64,000 bases of DNA, from the NCBI GenBank assembly GCA_046290435.1, contig JBKAGO010000033.1:1-64000 (forward strand), given 5' to 3'. The position numbers and the translations under genes were made by a program. Under the pieces are notes generated by a model. It searched no databases. It was given only the letters and a program-made list of their open reading frames with translations, and had not been told where the DNA came from. Origin of the DNA: CAVQUE01 sp046290435. GTDB lineage: Bacteria; Actinomycetota; Acidimicrobiia; Acidimicrobiales; UBA8592. This document shows, piece after piece, positions 32,995-41,600 of this stretch (positions within the stretch are counted from its first letter, which is position 1; each line of letters starts with the position of its first letter).

Positions 32995-34470
32995 ATGGCC
33001 GATGCCGCACCCCTCGTCTCGACCACCCACGGCCCCGTCGTCGGCCGCCGCCGGCGCGGCGCGCTGCTCTACGCCGGCATCCCGTATGCAGCGCCGCCGA
33101 CCGGCGAGCGACGTTTCGCCCCGCCGGCACCGCCGGAGCCGTGGTCCGAGCCGCTCGAAGCCACCCGCTTCGGCCCGGCAGCGCCGCAGCTGCCCGGTGA
33201 GGGTCTCACCAACGCCATGGCCGTCGACTGGGACGAGGACTGCCTGACGCTCAACGTCTGCACCCCCGCCGCCGACGACCGCGGCCGGGCCGTGATGGTC
33301 TGGATCCACGGTGGCGACTACCGCCACGGCACCGGCGCCACCCCCTGGTACGACGGCACGAGCTTCGCCGTCGAGGGCGACATCGTGGTGGTCACCATCA
33401 ACTACCGCCTCGGCGTGCTCGGCTTCGCCGCCGTCGACGGCGAACCGTTGTCGGCCGTCAACGGCCTGCTCGACCAGCGAGCCGCGCTGGACTGGGTGCA
33501 CCACAACATCGCGGCCTTCGGCGGCGACCCCGCCCGCATCACCGTCGCCGGCGAGTCCGCCGGCGCGTTCAGCGTCGCATCCCAGATGGTCCTGCCCGGC
33601 GGCGACGCCACCATCCGCGGCGCCATCCTCCAGAGCGGCGCCGGCCACCACGTGCTCGCCGCGGCCGCCGCGCAGGAGGCCGCCGACCGTCTCCTCGCCG
33701 AGCTCGAGGTCGGCCGCGGCGACCTCGCCGCGCTGCGGGCGCTGCCCGTGCCCGACCTGCTGGGCGCCCAGCAGCGCGTCGAAGCCGTCGCCGGCAGCTT
33801 CCTCGGGGCGGCACAGTCGCCGTTCTACCCGAGCGTCGTCGACGGTCTGCTCCCGGAGCGGCCCATCGACGCGATGGTCGCCGGCGCCGGCCACGACATC
33901 GCCGTCGTCGCCGGCACCAACGCCGACGAGACCGCACTGTGGGGCATGCAGGCCGTTCCCGAGGACAAGCTCGAACGCATCATCGGTCGCTACGTCGACG
34001 ATCCGGTCGCGCTCATCGACGTCTACCGGCGTGCGATGCCAGAGGCCACCGCCGGTCAGCTGGCCCTGGCGATCTCGACCGACCACACCTTCGCCATCCC
34101 CGCCGTTCGGCTCGGCGAGGCCCGCAGCGGCGCCGCGGCCCCCACGTGGATGTACGAGTTCGACTGGAAGAGCCGGGCCTTCGGCGGCGCACTCGGCGCC
34201 TGCCACGCCCTGGAGATCCCGTTCACCTTCGCCACCCTCGGCGCGCCCGGCGTCGACGTGTTCCTCGGCACCGGCGAGCTGCCCACGGCGCTCGCCGCCG
34301 AGATGCACGGCGCCTGGAGCGCCTTCATCCGCGACCTGCACCCCGGCATCGACACCTGGGACCGCTACGACCTCGCCGACCGGGTGGTCTACCGCTTCGC
34401 CGAGGGCGGCAGCGGCCCCGTGTCCGATCCGTGTGCGGCCCGACGTACAGCCTGGGACGGCTTGCGCTGA
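32995..34470 (+). CDS. Type-B carboxylesterase
   Basis: A 491-residue alpha/beta-hydrolase of the carboxylesterase/para-nitrobenzyl-esterase family. YAGIPYAAPPTGERRF and EDCLTLNV are family signatures, VMVWIHGG carries the oxyanion hole, Ser188 in GESAGA is the nucleophile, and the acid is in VAGTNADETALWG; the catalytic histidine is probably in GACHALEIPF. No signal peptide, so cytoplasmic. GC-rich and well conserved; the substrate is unknown. Confidence 0.9.
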   Translation: MADAAPLVSTTHGPVVGRRRRGALLYAGIPYAAPPTGERRFAPPAPPEPWSEPLEATRFGPAAPQLPGEGLTNAMAVDWDEDCLTLNVCTPAADDRGRAVMVWIHGGDYRHGTGATPWYDGTSFAVEGDIVVVTINYRLGVLGFAAVDGEPLSAVNGLLDQRAALDWVHHNIAAFGGDPARITVAGESAGAFSVASQMVLPGGDATIRGAILQSGAGHHVLAAAAAQEAADRLLAELEVGRGDLAALRALPVPDLLGAQQRVEAVAGSFLGAAQSPFYPSVVDGLLPERPIDAMVAGAGHDIAVVAGTNADETALWGMQAVPEDKLERIIGRYVDDPVALIDVYRRAMPEATAGQLALAISTDHTFAIPAVRLGEARSGAAAPTWMYEFDWKSRAFGGALGACHALEIPFTFATLGAPGVDVFLGTGELPTALAAEMHGAWSAFIRDLHPGIDTWDRYDLADRVVYRFAEGGSGPVSDPCAARRTAWDGLR

Positions 34471-34504
34471 CACGTCGGCCCGGTCGATGTCGGGCCCGAA
34501 CGTC

Positions 34505-35776
34505 TCAGCGGATCATCATGCGGGTGGCATACACCGCAGCGGTGTGGCGCATCATCCGGGCCGAGGCGATGGCTGCGCCGATGGCCGGAATCGACGACCC
34601 GACCAGCAGGGTGGAGCCAGGCCACCAGTACGGCATCACCACCGAGACCAGCGCACCGGCGACGAACAGCGCCGCAGCCTGCGCCCAGTAGCGGGCGCTG
34701 GTGACCAGGCCCATCAACAACATCGCGAGGGCCAGCACGGCGAACCCGCTGACGACGCCGGCGGTGCGCCACTCGCCGAGGAGGGCATAGACCACCAGGA
34801 TGGCCGCGGTGGGTGCGGCGAGCCGGAGCACGGCCTCGACCACCGGACCGCCGACCAGGACACCGGTCCAGCCGGCTCGGTCGCGCAGACGGACCTGCTG
34901 GAGTTGATCGGGCAGCTCGGACCAGATGGTGGCCAGACGGGCCGATGCCCACCAGCCGGTGAGCGACACGAACAGCACGCTGGCGGCGGTGGGGACGTCG
35001 GTGCCGATCCACATGTCGAGGTCGGAGGTGATGATCACGCCCGCCGACACACCGATCAGCGCCGAGGCGAAGGTCAGCGAGAGGGGCTCGAGCACCGGTC
35101 GGTCGCCCTCGGCGCCGAGAGCACAGATGTTGGTGATGACTGCGACGGCAGCCGTGCAGGTCACCAGCGCCACGAGCTCGTCGCCACCGATGGCGAACCA
35201 CAGGCTGGTCGCGACGATCAGCAACGCGTACAACCACGCCCAGCCGCGTCGCACGAACACGGCGGCTTCGCCCCAGATGACCACCAGGCACAGCCCGACC
35301 AGGACCGGCGTCGACACGAACGACACGGCACCGATGACCACCGCGATCGCCAGGTTGAGGCGGGGCAGCTCGTCGCTGAGCGCACGCAGCGTGTCGATGG
35401 CGAGATAGCGCAGGCGCAGCGCCCGATCGAGGCCCAGCGCCAGCGGCAGCGCCCAGATGATGACGGCATCGAGGCCCTGGTCGAGGATTCGCTGCAGCGG
35501 CCGGATCCAGCCGAACGCCGAGGCCAGGATGGCGAGCAGGATGAGGAACTCGTTGACGTCGACCGAGTTGTCGGACTCGGCCCGGCGCGGCGGGCGCGGC
35601 AACTCGGTGACGGGTGCGGGACGGAGCCGGCGGGCCTCGGGCAGGGCCTCGACCTGCGTGCGTCCCGCCCAGGCCTCGAGGACGACGGCGGTCTGGAGCG
35701 GGTCCTGCGGGGCGCGGCCCAGTCGGACCTCGGCGACGTGGAGGGGGTCGAGCCGGCTGGTCCGTCGACGGTTCAT
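34505..35776 (-). CDS. Multi-pass membrane protein of the Pel-like locus
   Basis: A 423-residue protein with a ~90-residue cytoplasmic N-terminus rich in Arg/Pro and then ten or more hydrophobic segments (LILLAILASAFGWI, IAVVIGAVSFVSTPVLVGLCLVVIWG, AAVAVITNICALGA and others). I recognise no family. It follows the PelF-like gene with an ATGA overlap, the place where PelG-type exporters or PelE-type proteins sit in Pel loci. A role as polysaccharide exporter or synthase partner is inference from position. Confidence 0.65.
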   Translation of the reverse strand: MNRRRTSRLDPLHVAEVRLGRAPQDPLQTAVVLEAWAGRTQVEALPEARRLRPAPVTELPRPPRRAESDNSVDVNEFLILLAILASAFGWIRPLQRILDQGLDAVIIWALPLALGLDRALRLRYLAIDTLRALSDELPRLNLAIAVVIGAVSFVSTPVLVGLCLVVIWGEAAVFVRRGWAWLYALLIVATSLWFAIGGDELVALVTCTAAVAVITNICALGAEGDRPVLEPLSLTFASALIGVSAGVIITSDLDMWIGTDVPTAASVLFVSLTGWWASARLATIWSELPDQLQQVRLRDRAGWTGVLVGGPVVEAVLRLAAPTAAILVVYALLGEWRTAGVVSGFAVLALAMLLMGLVTSARYWAQAAALFVAGALVSVVMPYWWPGSTLLVGSSIPAIGAAIASARMMRHTAAVYATRMMIR

Positions 35777-37293
35777 CAGGCCACCGAACCGATCGTCTCG
35801 ACGGGCGGCGCAGGCCGCTGCGTCGACGCATCGGCGGTGAGGGTGCCATCGCATGCCGCGGCGATGAGCTCGCGGTAGCGCTGGTGTTGGCGCTGGATGG
35901 AGAAACGCCGCTGTGCCCGGCGGTGGCCGCGGCGGCCGAGCATCCGGGCCAGCTCCGGTGAGTCGAGGATCGTCGTGATGCCATGCGACAACGCGAGGGA
36001 ATCGCCGGCATTGGCCACGATGCCGCACCCGGCGACGACCTCGGCGCAGCCGCCGACGTCGGTGGACACGATGGGCCGGGCCTCGGTCATCGCTTCGAGC
36101 AGGCTGAGGGGCAGCCCCTCGGAGATCGAGGTGGAGAGGTAGAGGTCCCCAGCGCGGATGACACCGTGCGCGTCGTTGGTCGAACCCATGAAGACGAAGC
36201 GGTCACCGAGTCCGAGCGCGGCGTGCACCCGTCGGCACATGCGGTCGTAGTCGCGGTTGTGCGGCGCCGCCGGGCCGTAGTGGCGGAACTGCACGTCGGG
36301 CATGCGGTCGATGGTGTGCCGCGCCGTGTGCAGCATCGTCACGATGTCCTTCAGGGGATCGATGCGCCCGACCGACACGACGGTGCGTCCGTTGCGCGGC
36401 GGCGTCGGCCGCCTGCTCGAGTCGATGCCGTTGACGATGGGCTCGATGCGCGCGTCCGGTGCACCCAGATACCGCTCCCACGGACGGTGCGCGGAGGTCA
36501 CCGGCGTGATCTTGTCGGCCACGTGATAGGCCAGCCGCGCCAGCGCTGTGGCCAGCCGTGTCGAGGACAGCTGCCGACCGGCGGAGACGCCGCTGCTGGA
36601 CGCGCTGAGGTAGGCCTCGCGCACGTAGACACCGTGTTCGACGAGGATCACCGGCGTGCCCGAGCGCTGCTTCTCCACGGCGGCGAGCACGGCAGGCCAT
36701 CCCGCAGCGGTGATGAGCAGCGCATCCGTTGGCGGCAGCTCCCGACAGGCCGCACGTGCCACCCACGACAGTGTCTGCCAGAGGTCGGCGGCCTCGCCGG
36801 CGGAGAACTCGACGTCGGTGAAGCGGTCGGTTCCCTGGGCACTCGACAACTGGATGAGCGTGCGCACGAACCGGTCCCACGCCTCGATGGTGCGGAACGC
36901 ACCGATGGCGTCGGGTCCCGCCTCACGGCATGCTGCGAGCGTCGCCGACAAGGACGCGGGGTCGGTCTCGGCCCACAACAGGTCGCGACAGAGCCGGGCG
37001 GGCAGATCGACGACGCCGGCATCGGGCTTGCGGCGCAGCAGGCCCGAGGGGGTCCGGGTGCGGCTCCAGAGCTCGAGGCTGGGCTCGAGCTCGGCGTGGT
37101 CCGGGATGTCGAACAGGGAGCGTCGCCGCCAGCCGCCCGCGGTGATGGGCACGATGGACCAGTCGACGTCGTCGAGACCGCGGACCAGCTGGTCACACCA
37201 ACTCGACACCCCACCGAGGACGTGGGGATAGGTCCCCTCGGTGATCAGGCAGACGCGGGGGCGGGCGGGAGCGCCGGCCTCACTGCCGCGCAC
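35776..37293 (-). CDS. PelF-like glycosyltransferase (GT4 family)
   Basis: A 505-residue GT-B glycosyltransferase. The N-terminal half has the PelF/DUF3492 hallmarks CLITEGTYPHVLGGVSSWCDQLVRGL and VILVEHGVYVREAYLSA. The C-terminal GT1/GT4 domain has VVSVGRIDPLKDI, VRFRHYGPA-like VQFRHYGPA, and the donor-site ISEGLPLSLLEAMTEARPIVSTDVGGCAEVV (E-x7-E). PelF polymerises the Pel exopolysaccharide from UDP-GalNAc in Pseudomonas; here the acceptor and sugar are not known. It starts with GTG, overlaps the coiled-coil gene upstream by 14 bases and the membrane gene downstream. Confidence 0.88.
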   Translation of the reverse strand: MRGSEAGAPARPRVCLITEGTYPHVLGGVSSWCDQLVRGLDDVDWSIVPITAGGWRRRSLFDIPDHAELEPSLELWSRTRTPSGLLRRKPDAGVVDLPARLCRDLLWAETDPASLSATLAACREAGPDAIGAFRTIEAWDRFVRTLIQLSSAQGTDRFTDVEFSAGEAADLWQTLSWVARAACRELPPTDALLITAAGWPAVLAAVEKQRSGTPVILVEHGVYVREAYLSASSSGVSAGRQLSSTRLATALARLAYHVADKITPVTSAHRPWERYLGAPDARIEPIVNGIDSSRRPTPPRNGRTVVSVGRIDPLKDIVTMLHTARHTIDRMPDVQFRHYGPAAPHNRDYDRMCRRVHAALGLGDRFVFMGSTNDAHGVIRAGDLYLSTSISEGLPLSLLEAMTEARPIVSTDVGGCAEVVAGCGIVANAGDSLALSHGITTILDSPELARMLGRRGHRRAQRRFSIQRQHQRYRELIAAACDGTLTADASTQRPAPPVETIGSVA

Positions 37294-37741
37294 GGGGCTC
37301 GTCGGTACCGGACCGACTGATCGACGTCGGGTCGAGGCCGCGGGCGGCGCCGTCGCGGAGGTCGATGATGCCGTCGCCCCCGGCTCCGGTCTCGAGATCG
37401 CTCTCGTCGGCGGCCAGTGCCGTGGCAGCCCGATCGAGCCCCCGGTCGAGCCGTTCGAGCCGCAGCTCGAAGTCCTCGACGGCGCCCTTCAAGAGCCCCA
37501 GCATCTGGGCGAGTTCGCTGCGGATGGCCAGCGCCGACACGTACATCGTCGCCGAGGAGTCCGCTGTGTCGGCGGCGACGTCGGCGTTGCGCATCGCCTC
37601 GACGAGGGCGCCGCCGGGATGGACGCCGGCCTGCTGGAGGCGGAGGCGGTCGACCTCGTCTTCGAGTCGTGCGATCTCTGCGCGCAGGTCCGCCGTCTGG
37701 GCTGTGTCGCCCGACGCCCGTACATTTGCGAACAATCCCAC
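37280..37741 (-). CDS. Coiled-coil protein of the Pel-like locus
   Basis: 153 residues. A long coiled coil (TADLRAEIARLEDEVDRLRLQQ) is followed by helical segments (ATMYVSALAIRSELAQMLGLLKGAVEDFELRLERLDRGLDRAATAL) and an acidic, Gly-rich tail. No family recognised. GTG 37741 has a GGAAGGT ribosome site. It is the first gene of a three-gene operon with the glycosyltransferase and the membrane protein, so it may be an assembly factor; no PelD-like GGDEF domain is present. Confidence 0.65.
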   Translation of the reverse strand: MGLFANVRASGDTAQTADLRAEIARLEDEVDRLRLQQAGVHPGGALVEAMRNADVAADTADSSATMYVSALAIRSELAQMLGLLKGAVEDFELRLERLDRGLDRAATALAADESDLETGAGGDGIIDLRDGAARGLDPTSISRSGTDEPRARQ

Positions 37742-37904
37742 AGAACCGCACCTTCCTGCGCGCCCGATCGGCTCAGGCCGTGACTTTAGCGGCGGGCATC
37801 GACGATGGCGAAAGGCGAATCTGCCCAGTCGCCTCTGCGGCGACGGCCCGCCCGGCAACGGGACCGGTACCGTGTGGGGTCGTGCCGAGCATCGAGGACG
37901 GGTC

Positions 37905-40031
37905 GTGAACGACGCCAAGCCCCCCACCGGGCTGTTGCGGCGGGCGGCACCGTTGGCTGCCGTCGTGGCCATCGGCATCGCGCTCGCTGTCTTCGCGGGA
38001 CTGTCCGCCGGCGACGACGGCAACGGCAATGGCACTGCCGGGACCGGGGTCGGTTACGAGGGGCCCCAACCACCGGTCGATCGGGCCACCCTGCTCGCCG
38101 CCGAAGCCGCATCACTGCCGCTGCCCGAGCACCCGCCGCTGCAGCTCGACCCGGCGGAGGCGCCGACCATCGACCTCGACGGCCCCGGTGTCGAGCTGCG
38201 CGTGCTGGTGCTGGTCCATGGTGCGGATCAGGACGCCGACGCTGCCGCGCAGGTGATCGAGACGCTCGACGTCGTGGGTATTGCGCACGACGTCGTGTTC
38301 ACCGATGACCAGGTGCTGACCGAGGCGATGCTGCGAGACGGCGATCGAGGCCGTTACAACGGCATCATCCTGACCGATGCCGAACTCCTCGGCGCCGATG
38401 GAACATCGGGTATGGAAGCCGCCGAGTGGTCGTTGCTCGAGGACTACACGCGGGACTTCTCGGTGCGGCAGGCCGTACTGGGCGGCTTCCCTGGCAGCAC
38501 GGACGCCCACGACTACGGGATGGGGGCGGTCGAGGTCATCGACGACACCGAAGCCCGTTGGACCGCCGCTGCGGCCGGCCCCTTTGCATCTGTCGCCCGG
38601 GACGCCGATCTGCAGCTCTCGGGATCCTCCTTCGCCGCCACGCCGCGCAACGACGGCTTCGGGCCGACCGTCGAACCGCTGCTCGTCGACTCGACGGGCG
38701 AACGGGCGCTGATCTCGCTGCTCGGGTATCCCGACGGGCGCGAGACGCTGCTGTCGGGAATCGCGATGGGTCCGTCACATCGACACAGCCACGCGCTGGT
38801 CTACGACTTCGTCCGGTTCGCGACCTCGGGGCTGCATCTCGGGGCCGCTCGCACGCACCTGGCCGTCCATGTCGACGATCTCTTCTTCGACTATCGGGCA
38901 TGGGACACAGAGGCGAACCGACCCGAGCCCGACACGACACGCAACACCCCTGCCGACATCGAGGCGGTGATAGCCCATCAGGAACGGCTGGCGTCGCAGT
39001 TCGACACGCTCGACTCCTTCGTGACGGATTTCCCGTTCAACGGTGCCGGTGCGGCTCTGGCAGGCGAGGACCCCGCGAGTTCGGGCGACGCCTTGACCGA
39101 CGCGGTGCTCGCGAACCGGGACCGGCTGCGGTTCCTCAACCACACGTACCAACACCGCGACCTCGATGTCAGCGCCGGGGCCGACGCCGAACAGGCCCGC
39201 ATCGAACTGTTGTGGAACCGGGTCATGTGGGATCTGCTCCAGCTGCCCGATGCCGCAGCGAATGCCGGCGTCATCGTCACCGGCGAACACTCGGGTGTGT
39301 GGGACGACCCGCACGACGGCGACCCTGCATCGCAGATCCCGTACCCGGAGGGCCTCAACACCGCCATGGCGGCAGCGTTCGAGGAGGCCGGCATCCGCTA
39401 CCTGGCGGGTGACGCCTCCGAGGGCAACCAGGCTGCCGACCAGCAGGTTCCCGGGCACGACATCGTTCTGCTGCCGCGCTATCCCACGGGCATCCTGCTC
39501 AATGCGGTCGACCCCGACCAGCAGGTCGATCAGTACAACTGGTTCTTCCACGAGCGGTTCATCGCCGACGGCCAGGACCCCTGCACCATCCCCGCCGCGG
39601 TCTGCGAGCCCGTCGACTACGCCGAGGTGCTGGCCGACGAGGCCGACCTCGCCGTCCGCCACATGCTGTCGTTCCGGCGGTGGCCGCACTACTTCCACAT
39701 GGCCAACGTCGTCGACTACGACGGGCAGGGCTCGACGCTGTTGGGCGACTGGCTCGATGCAGTGATGACGGAGTACGAGTCGCGTTCGGCGCTGCCGGTC
39801 GAGAACCTCACGTTCGCCGAGATCGGTGCCCGTACCGAGGCCGAGCTCGAGGCGCGGGCAGCGAATCCCGTCGGCGTGCTCGACCTCGAGACGGGTGAGG
39901 TCGTCCTCGCTGCCGGGCGCGCCGCCGAGCTGACCGTCACCGGCCTCGCCGGCGGCGAGCCCTACGGGCCCGTCGTGCAGTCCACCGTGTCGGTCGGCCC
40001 CGACCCGGTCCGGTTAGCCATCGAGGGGTGA
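37905..40031 (+). CDS. Membrane-anchored polysaccharide deacetylase-like protein (PelA/CE18-like)
   Basis: A 708-residue exported protein with an N-terminal anchor helix (PLAAVVAIGIALAVFAGLSA) and an extracellular body. A Rossmann-like segment (ELRVLVLVHGADQDADAAAQVIETLDVVG) precedes a NodB-like deacetylase domain: HVDDLFFD (His322, Asp324, Asp325) in place of the TFDD motif and HTYQH (His413, His417). This is the arrangement of PelA and fungal Agd3 deacetylases. It would deacetylate amino sugars of an exopolysaccharide. It is divergent from the PelF-like operon. GTG 37905 follows GAGGACG. Confidence 0.8.
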   Translation: MNDAKPPTGLLRRAAPLAAVVAIGIALAVFAGLSAGDDGNGNGTAGTGVGYEGPQPPVDRATLLAAEAASLPLPEHPPLQLDPAEAPTIDLDGPGVELRVLVLVHGADQDADAAAQVIETLDVVGIAHDVVFTDDQVLTEAMLRDGDRGRYNGIILTDAELLGADGTSGMEAAEWSLLEDYTRDFSVRQAVLGGFPGSTDAHDYGMGAVEVIDDTEARWTAAAAGPFASVARDADLQLSGSSFAATPRNDGFGPTVEPLLVDSTGERALISLLGYPDGRETLLSGIAMGPSHRHSHALVYDFVRFATSGLHLGAARTHLAVHVDDLFFDYRAWDTEANRPEPDTTRNTPADIEAVIAHQERLASQFDTLDSFVTDFPFNGAGAALAGEDPASSGDALTDAVLANRDRLRFLNHTYQHRDLDVSAGADAEQARIELLWNRVMWDLLQLPDAAANAGVIVTGEHSGVWDDPHDGDPASQIPYPEGLNTAMAAAFEEAGIRYLAGDASEGNQAADQQVPGHDIVLLPRYPTGILLNAVDPDQQVDQYNWFFHERFIADGQDPCTIPAAVCEPVDYAEVLADEADLAVRHMLSFRRWPHYFHMANVVDYDGQGSTLLGDWLDAVMTEYESRSALPVENLTFAEIGARTEAELEARAANPVGVLDLETGEVVLAAGRAAELTVTGLAGGEPYGPVVQSTVSVGPDPVRLAIEG

Positions 40032-40080
40032 CGGGGCCGGCTGGTAGGTTCGCCGGGGTCGCACCAACCGAGGGGGAACC

Positions 40081-40557
40081 ATGCCCGATGCCGCCGATCC
40101 GGCCGTCGCCGAACTGCTCGACACCAAGGCCATCGTCGATCTGACCATCACCTACACGTGGCTGCTCGACCACGGACCCCACGCGGATCTGGCGCAGGTC
40201 TTCACGCCCGACGCCTTCGCCCTGTTGGGCGGAACCGAGTGCCACGGTGCCGAGGCCATCATCGACCGGGTCGACCGGGCCCTGAGCCGCCTCACGATCT
40301 CCCAGCACATCGTGTCGAACCACCAGGTGCGCATCGACGGCGACGAGGCCACCTGCCGCTGCTACTTCCACGCCCAGCACGTGCTGGTCGGCACCGAGGG
40401 CGGCGACAACTACATCATCGCCGGGCGCTACGACGACCGCCTGGTGCGGACCCCCGACGGCTGGCGCATCGCGCACCGTGTCCTCACCGTCGACTGGACC
40501 GAGGGCAACCGGTCGGTGGTGCACCCGGCCCGCCCGACCGAGCCCGAGGGGGCCTGA
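40081..40557 (+). CDS. SnoaL-like / NTF2-fold protein
   Basis: A 158-residue nuclear-transport-factor-2-fold protein: LLDTKAIVDLTITYTWLLDHGPHADLAQVFTPDAF, then ISQHIVSNHQVRIDGDEATCRCYFHAQHV and a C-terminal YDDRLVRTPDGWRIAHRVLTVDW. Family members are isomerases, hydrolases or dehydratases of small molecules, or simple binding proteins. Its stop is two bases from the next gene's ATG, so it is cotranscribed with the luciferase-like oxidoreductase. Confidence 0.85.
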   Translation: MPDAADPAVAELLDTKAIVDLTITYTWLLDHGPHADLAQVFTPDAFALLGGTECHGAEAIIDRVDRALSRLTISQHIVSNHQVRIDGDEATCRCYFHAQHVLVGTEGGDNYIIAGRYDDRLVRTPDGWRIAHRVLTVDWTEGNRSVVHPARPTEPEGA

Positions 40558-40558
40558 C

Positions 40559-41398
40559 ATGCGCTTCGCCATCAGCACGTCGCCCCAACGCACCACCTGG
40601 GAGTGGCTGCGCGAGGTCTGGAAGCGGGCCGACGACATCGAGCTGTTCGAATCCGGCTGGACCTTCGACCACTTCTACCCGCTGTTCGGCGACTCCACCG
40701 AGGACTGCCTCGAGGGTTGGATCAGCCTCACGGCGCTGCTGCACGAGACCCAGCGCCTGCGCGGTGGGGTGCTCGTCACCGGCATGATCTACCGCCACCC
40801 GGCGGTGCTGGCCAACATGGCGGCCACGCTCGACGTCACCTCGGGAGGCCGTCTCGAGCTCGGCGTCGGCGCCGGCTGGAACGAGGAGGAGTGCACGGCC
40901 TACGGCATCGACCTCGGCACGATGAACGAGCGCTTCGAGCGTTTCGAGGAGGGCGTCGAGGTCCTGCACCTGCTGCTCACCCGCGACCGCGCCGACTTCG
41001 AGGGCCGCTGGTATCGGCTCACCGATGCCATGAACAACCCCAAGCCCGTGCAGGACCCGTTGCCCATCTGCATCGGCGGCTCGGGCCTGCGCCGCACCAT
41101 CCCGGCCGCGGCGCGCTGGGCGCAACACTGGAACTACGGCTCGCCGACCATGAACGTCGAGGACTTCACGATGCGCCACCGGGTGTTCGTCGACGCCTGC
41201 GAGGCCGTGGGGCGCGACCCCGGCGACATCACGGTTTCGTCCATCGTGCGCTACTCGCCCGACGCCGCCGTGATGGCGGCCGAGGCCCGGGCGTTCGCCG
41301 AGGCGGGAGTCGACCTGGGCATCGTGTCGGTCCCCAAGGACGCCGATCCTGCCGTCGTGGCCGACATCGCCGAGGCATTGGCCCCCCTCGCCGAGTAG
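40559..41398 (+). CDS. Luciferase-like (F420-type) oxidoreductase
   Basis: A 279-residue TIM-barrel luciferase-like monooxygenase or F420-dependent dehydrogenase: ESGWTFDHFYPLFGDS, GVLVTGMIYRHPAVLANMAATLDVTSGGRLELGVGAGWNEEECTAYGI, PLPICIGGSGLRRTIPAAARWAQHWNYGSP. The order and motifs fit the actinobacterial F420-dependent subfamily. It starts one base after the stop region of the NTF2-fold gene. Confidence 0.87.
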   Translation: MRFAISTSPQRTTWEWLREVWKRADDIELFESGWTFDHFYPLFGDSTEDCLEGWISLTALLHETQRLRGGVLVTGMIYRHPAVLANMAATLDVTSGGRLELGVGAGWNEEECTAYGIDLGTMNERFERFEEGVEVLHLLLTRDRADFEGRWYRLTDAMNNPKPVQDPLPICIGGSGLRRTIPAAARWAQHWNYGSPTMNVEDFTMRHRVFVDACEAVGRDPGDITVSSIVRYSPDAAVMAAEARAFAEAGVDLGIVSVPKDADPAVVADIAEALAPLAE

Positions 41399-41407
41399 CC
41401 CTGCCCG

Positions 41408-41483
41408 CCGAAATCCGGGACTCCGCCCGCCTGAAATCTGGGACTTCGCGCGCACCTGCTGCGCGCGAAGTCCCAGATTTCAG
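41408..41483. repeat. 23-bp perfect hairpin repeat with an extra half-site
   Basis: CTGAAATCTGGGACTTCGCGCGC (41431-41453) pairs exactly with 41461-41483 around a 7-base loop. A related half (GAAATCCGGGACTCCGC, about 41409-41425) lies just upstream. It shares the GAAATCTGG core with the hairpins at 21717 and 22698. Confidence 0.9.
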
Positions 41484-41518
41484 CCGACGGAGCCGCGTCG
41501 GGGTCTCGACACGACAGG

Positions 41519-41538
41519 AATTGATCGCCTGGTCAATA
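41519..41538. promoter_or_regulatory. TetR-type operator, site 2
   Basis: AATTGATCGCCTGGTCAATA, an imperfect palindrome that matches the site at 49635-49654 at 17 of 20 positions. It lies 63 bases before the acyl-CoA dehydrogenase start. Confidence 0.6.
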
Positions 41539-41600
41539 ATGGTGGGCCGCGCACTCCTGTGCTGCCGTTCGCACGACGACAACTCTCCCGAGGGGACCCG

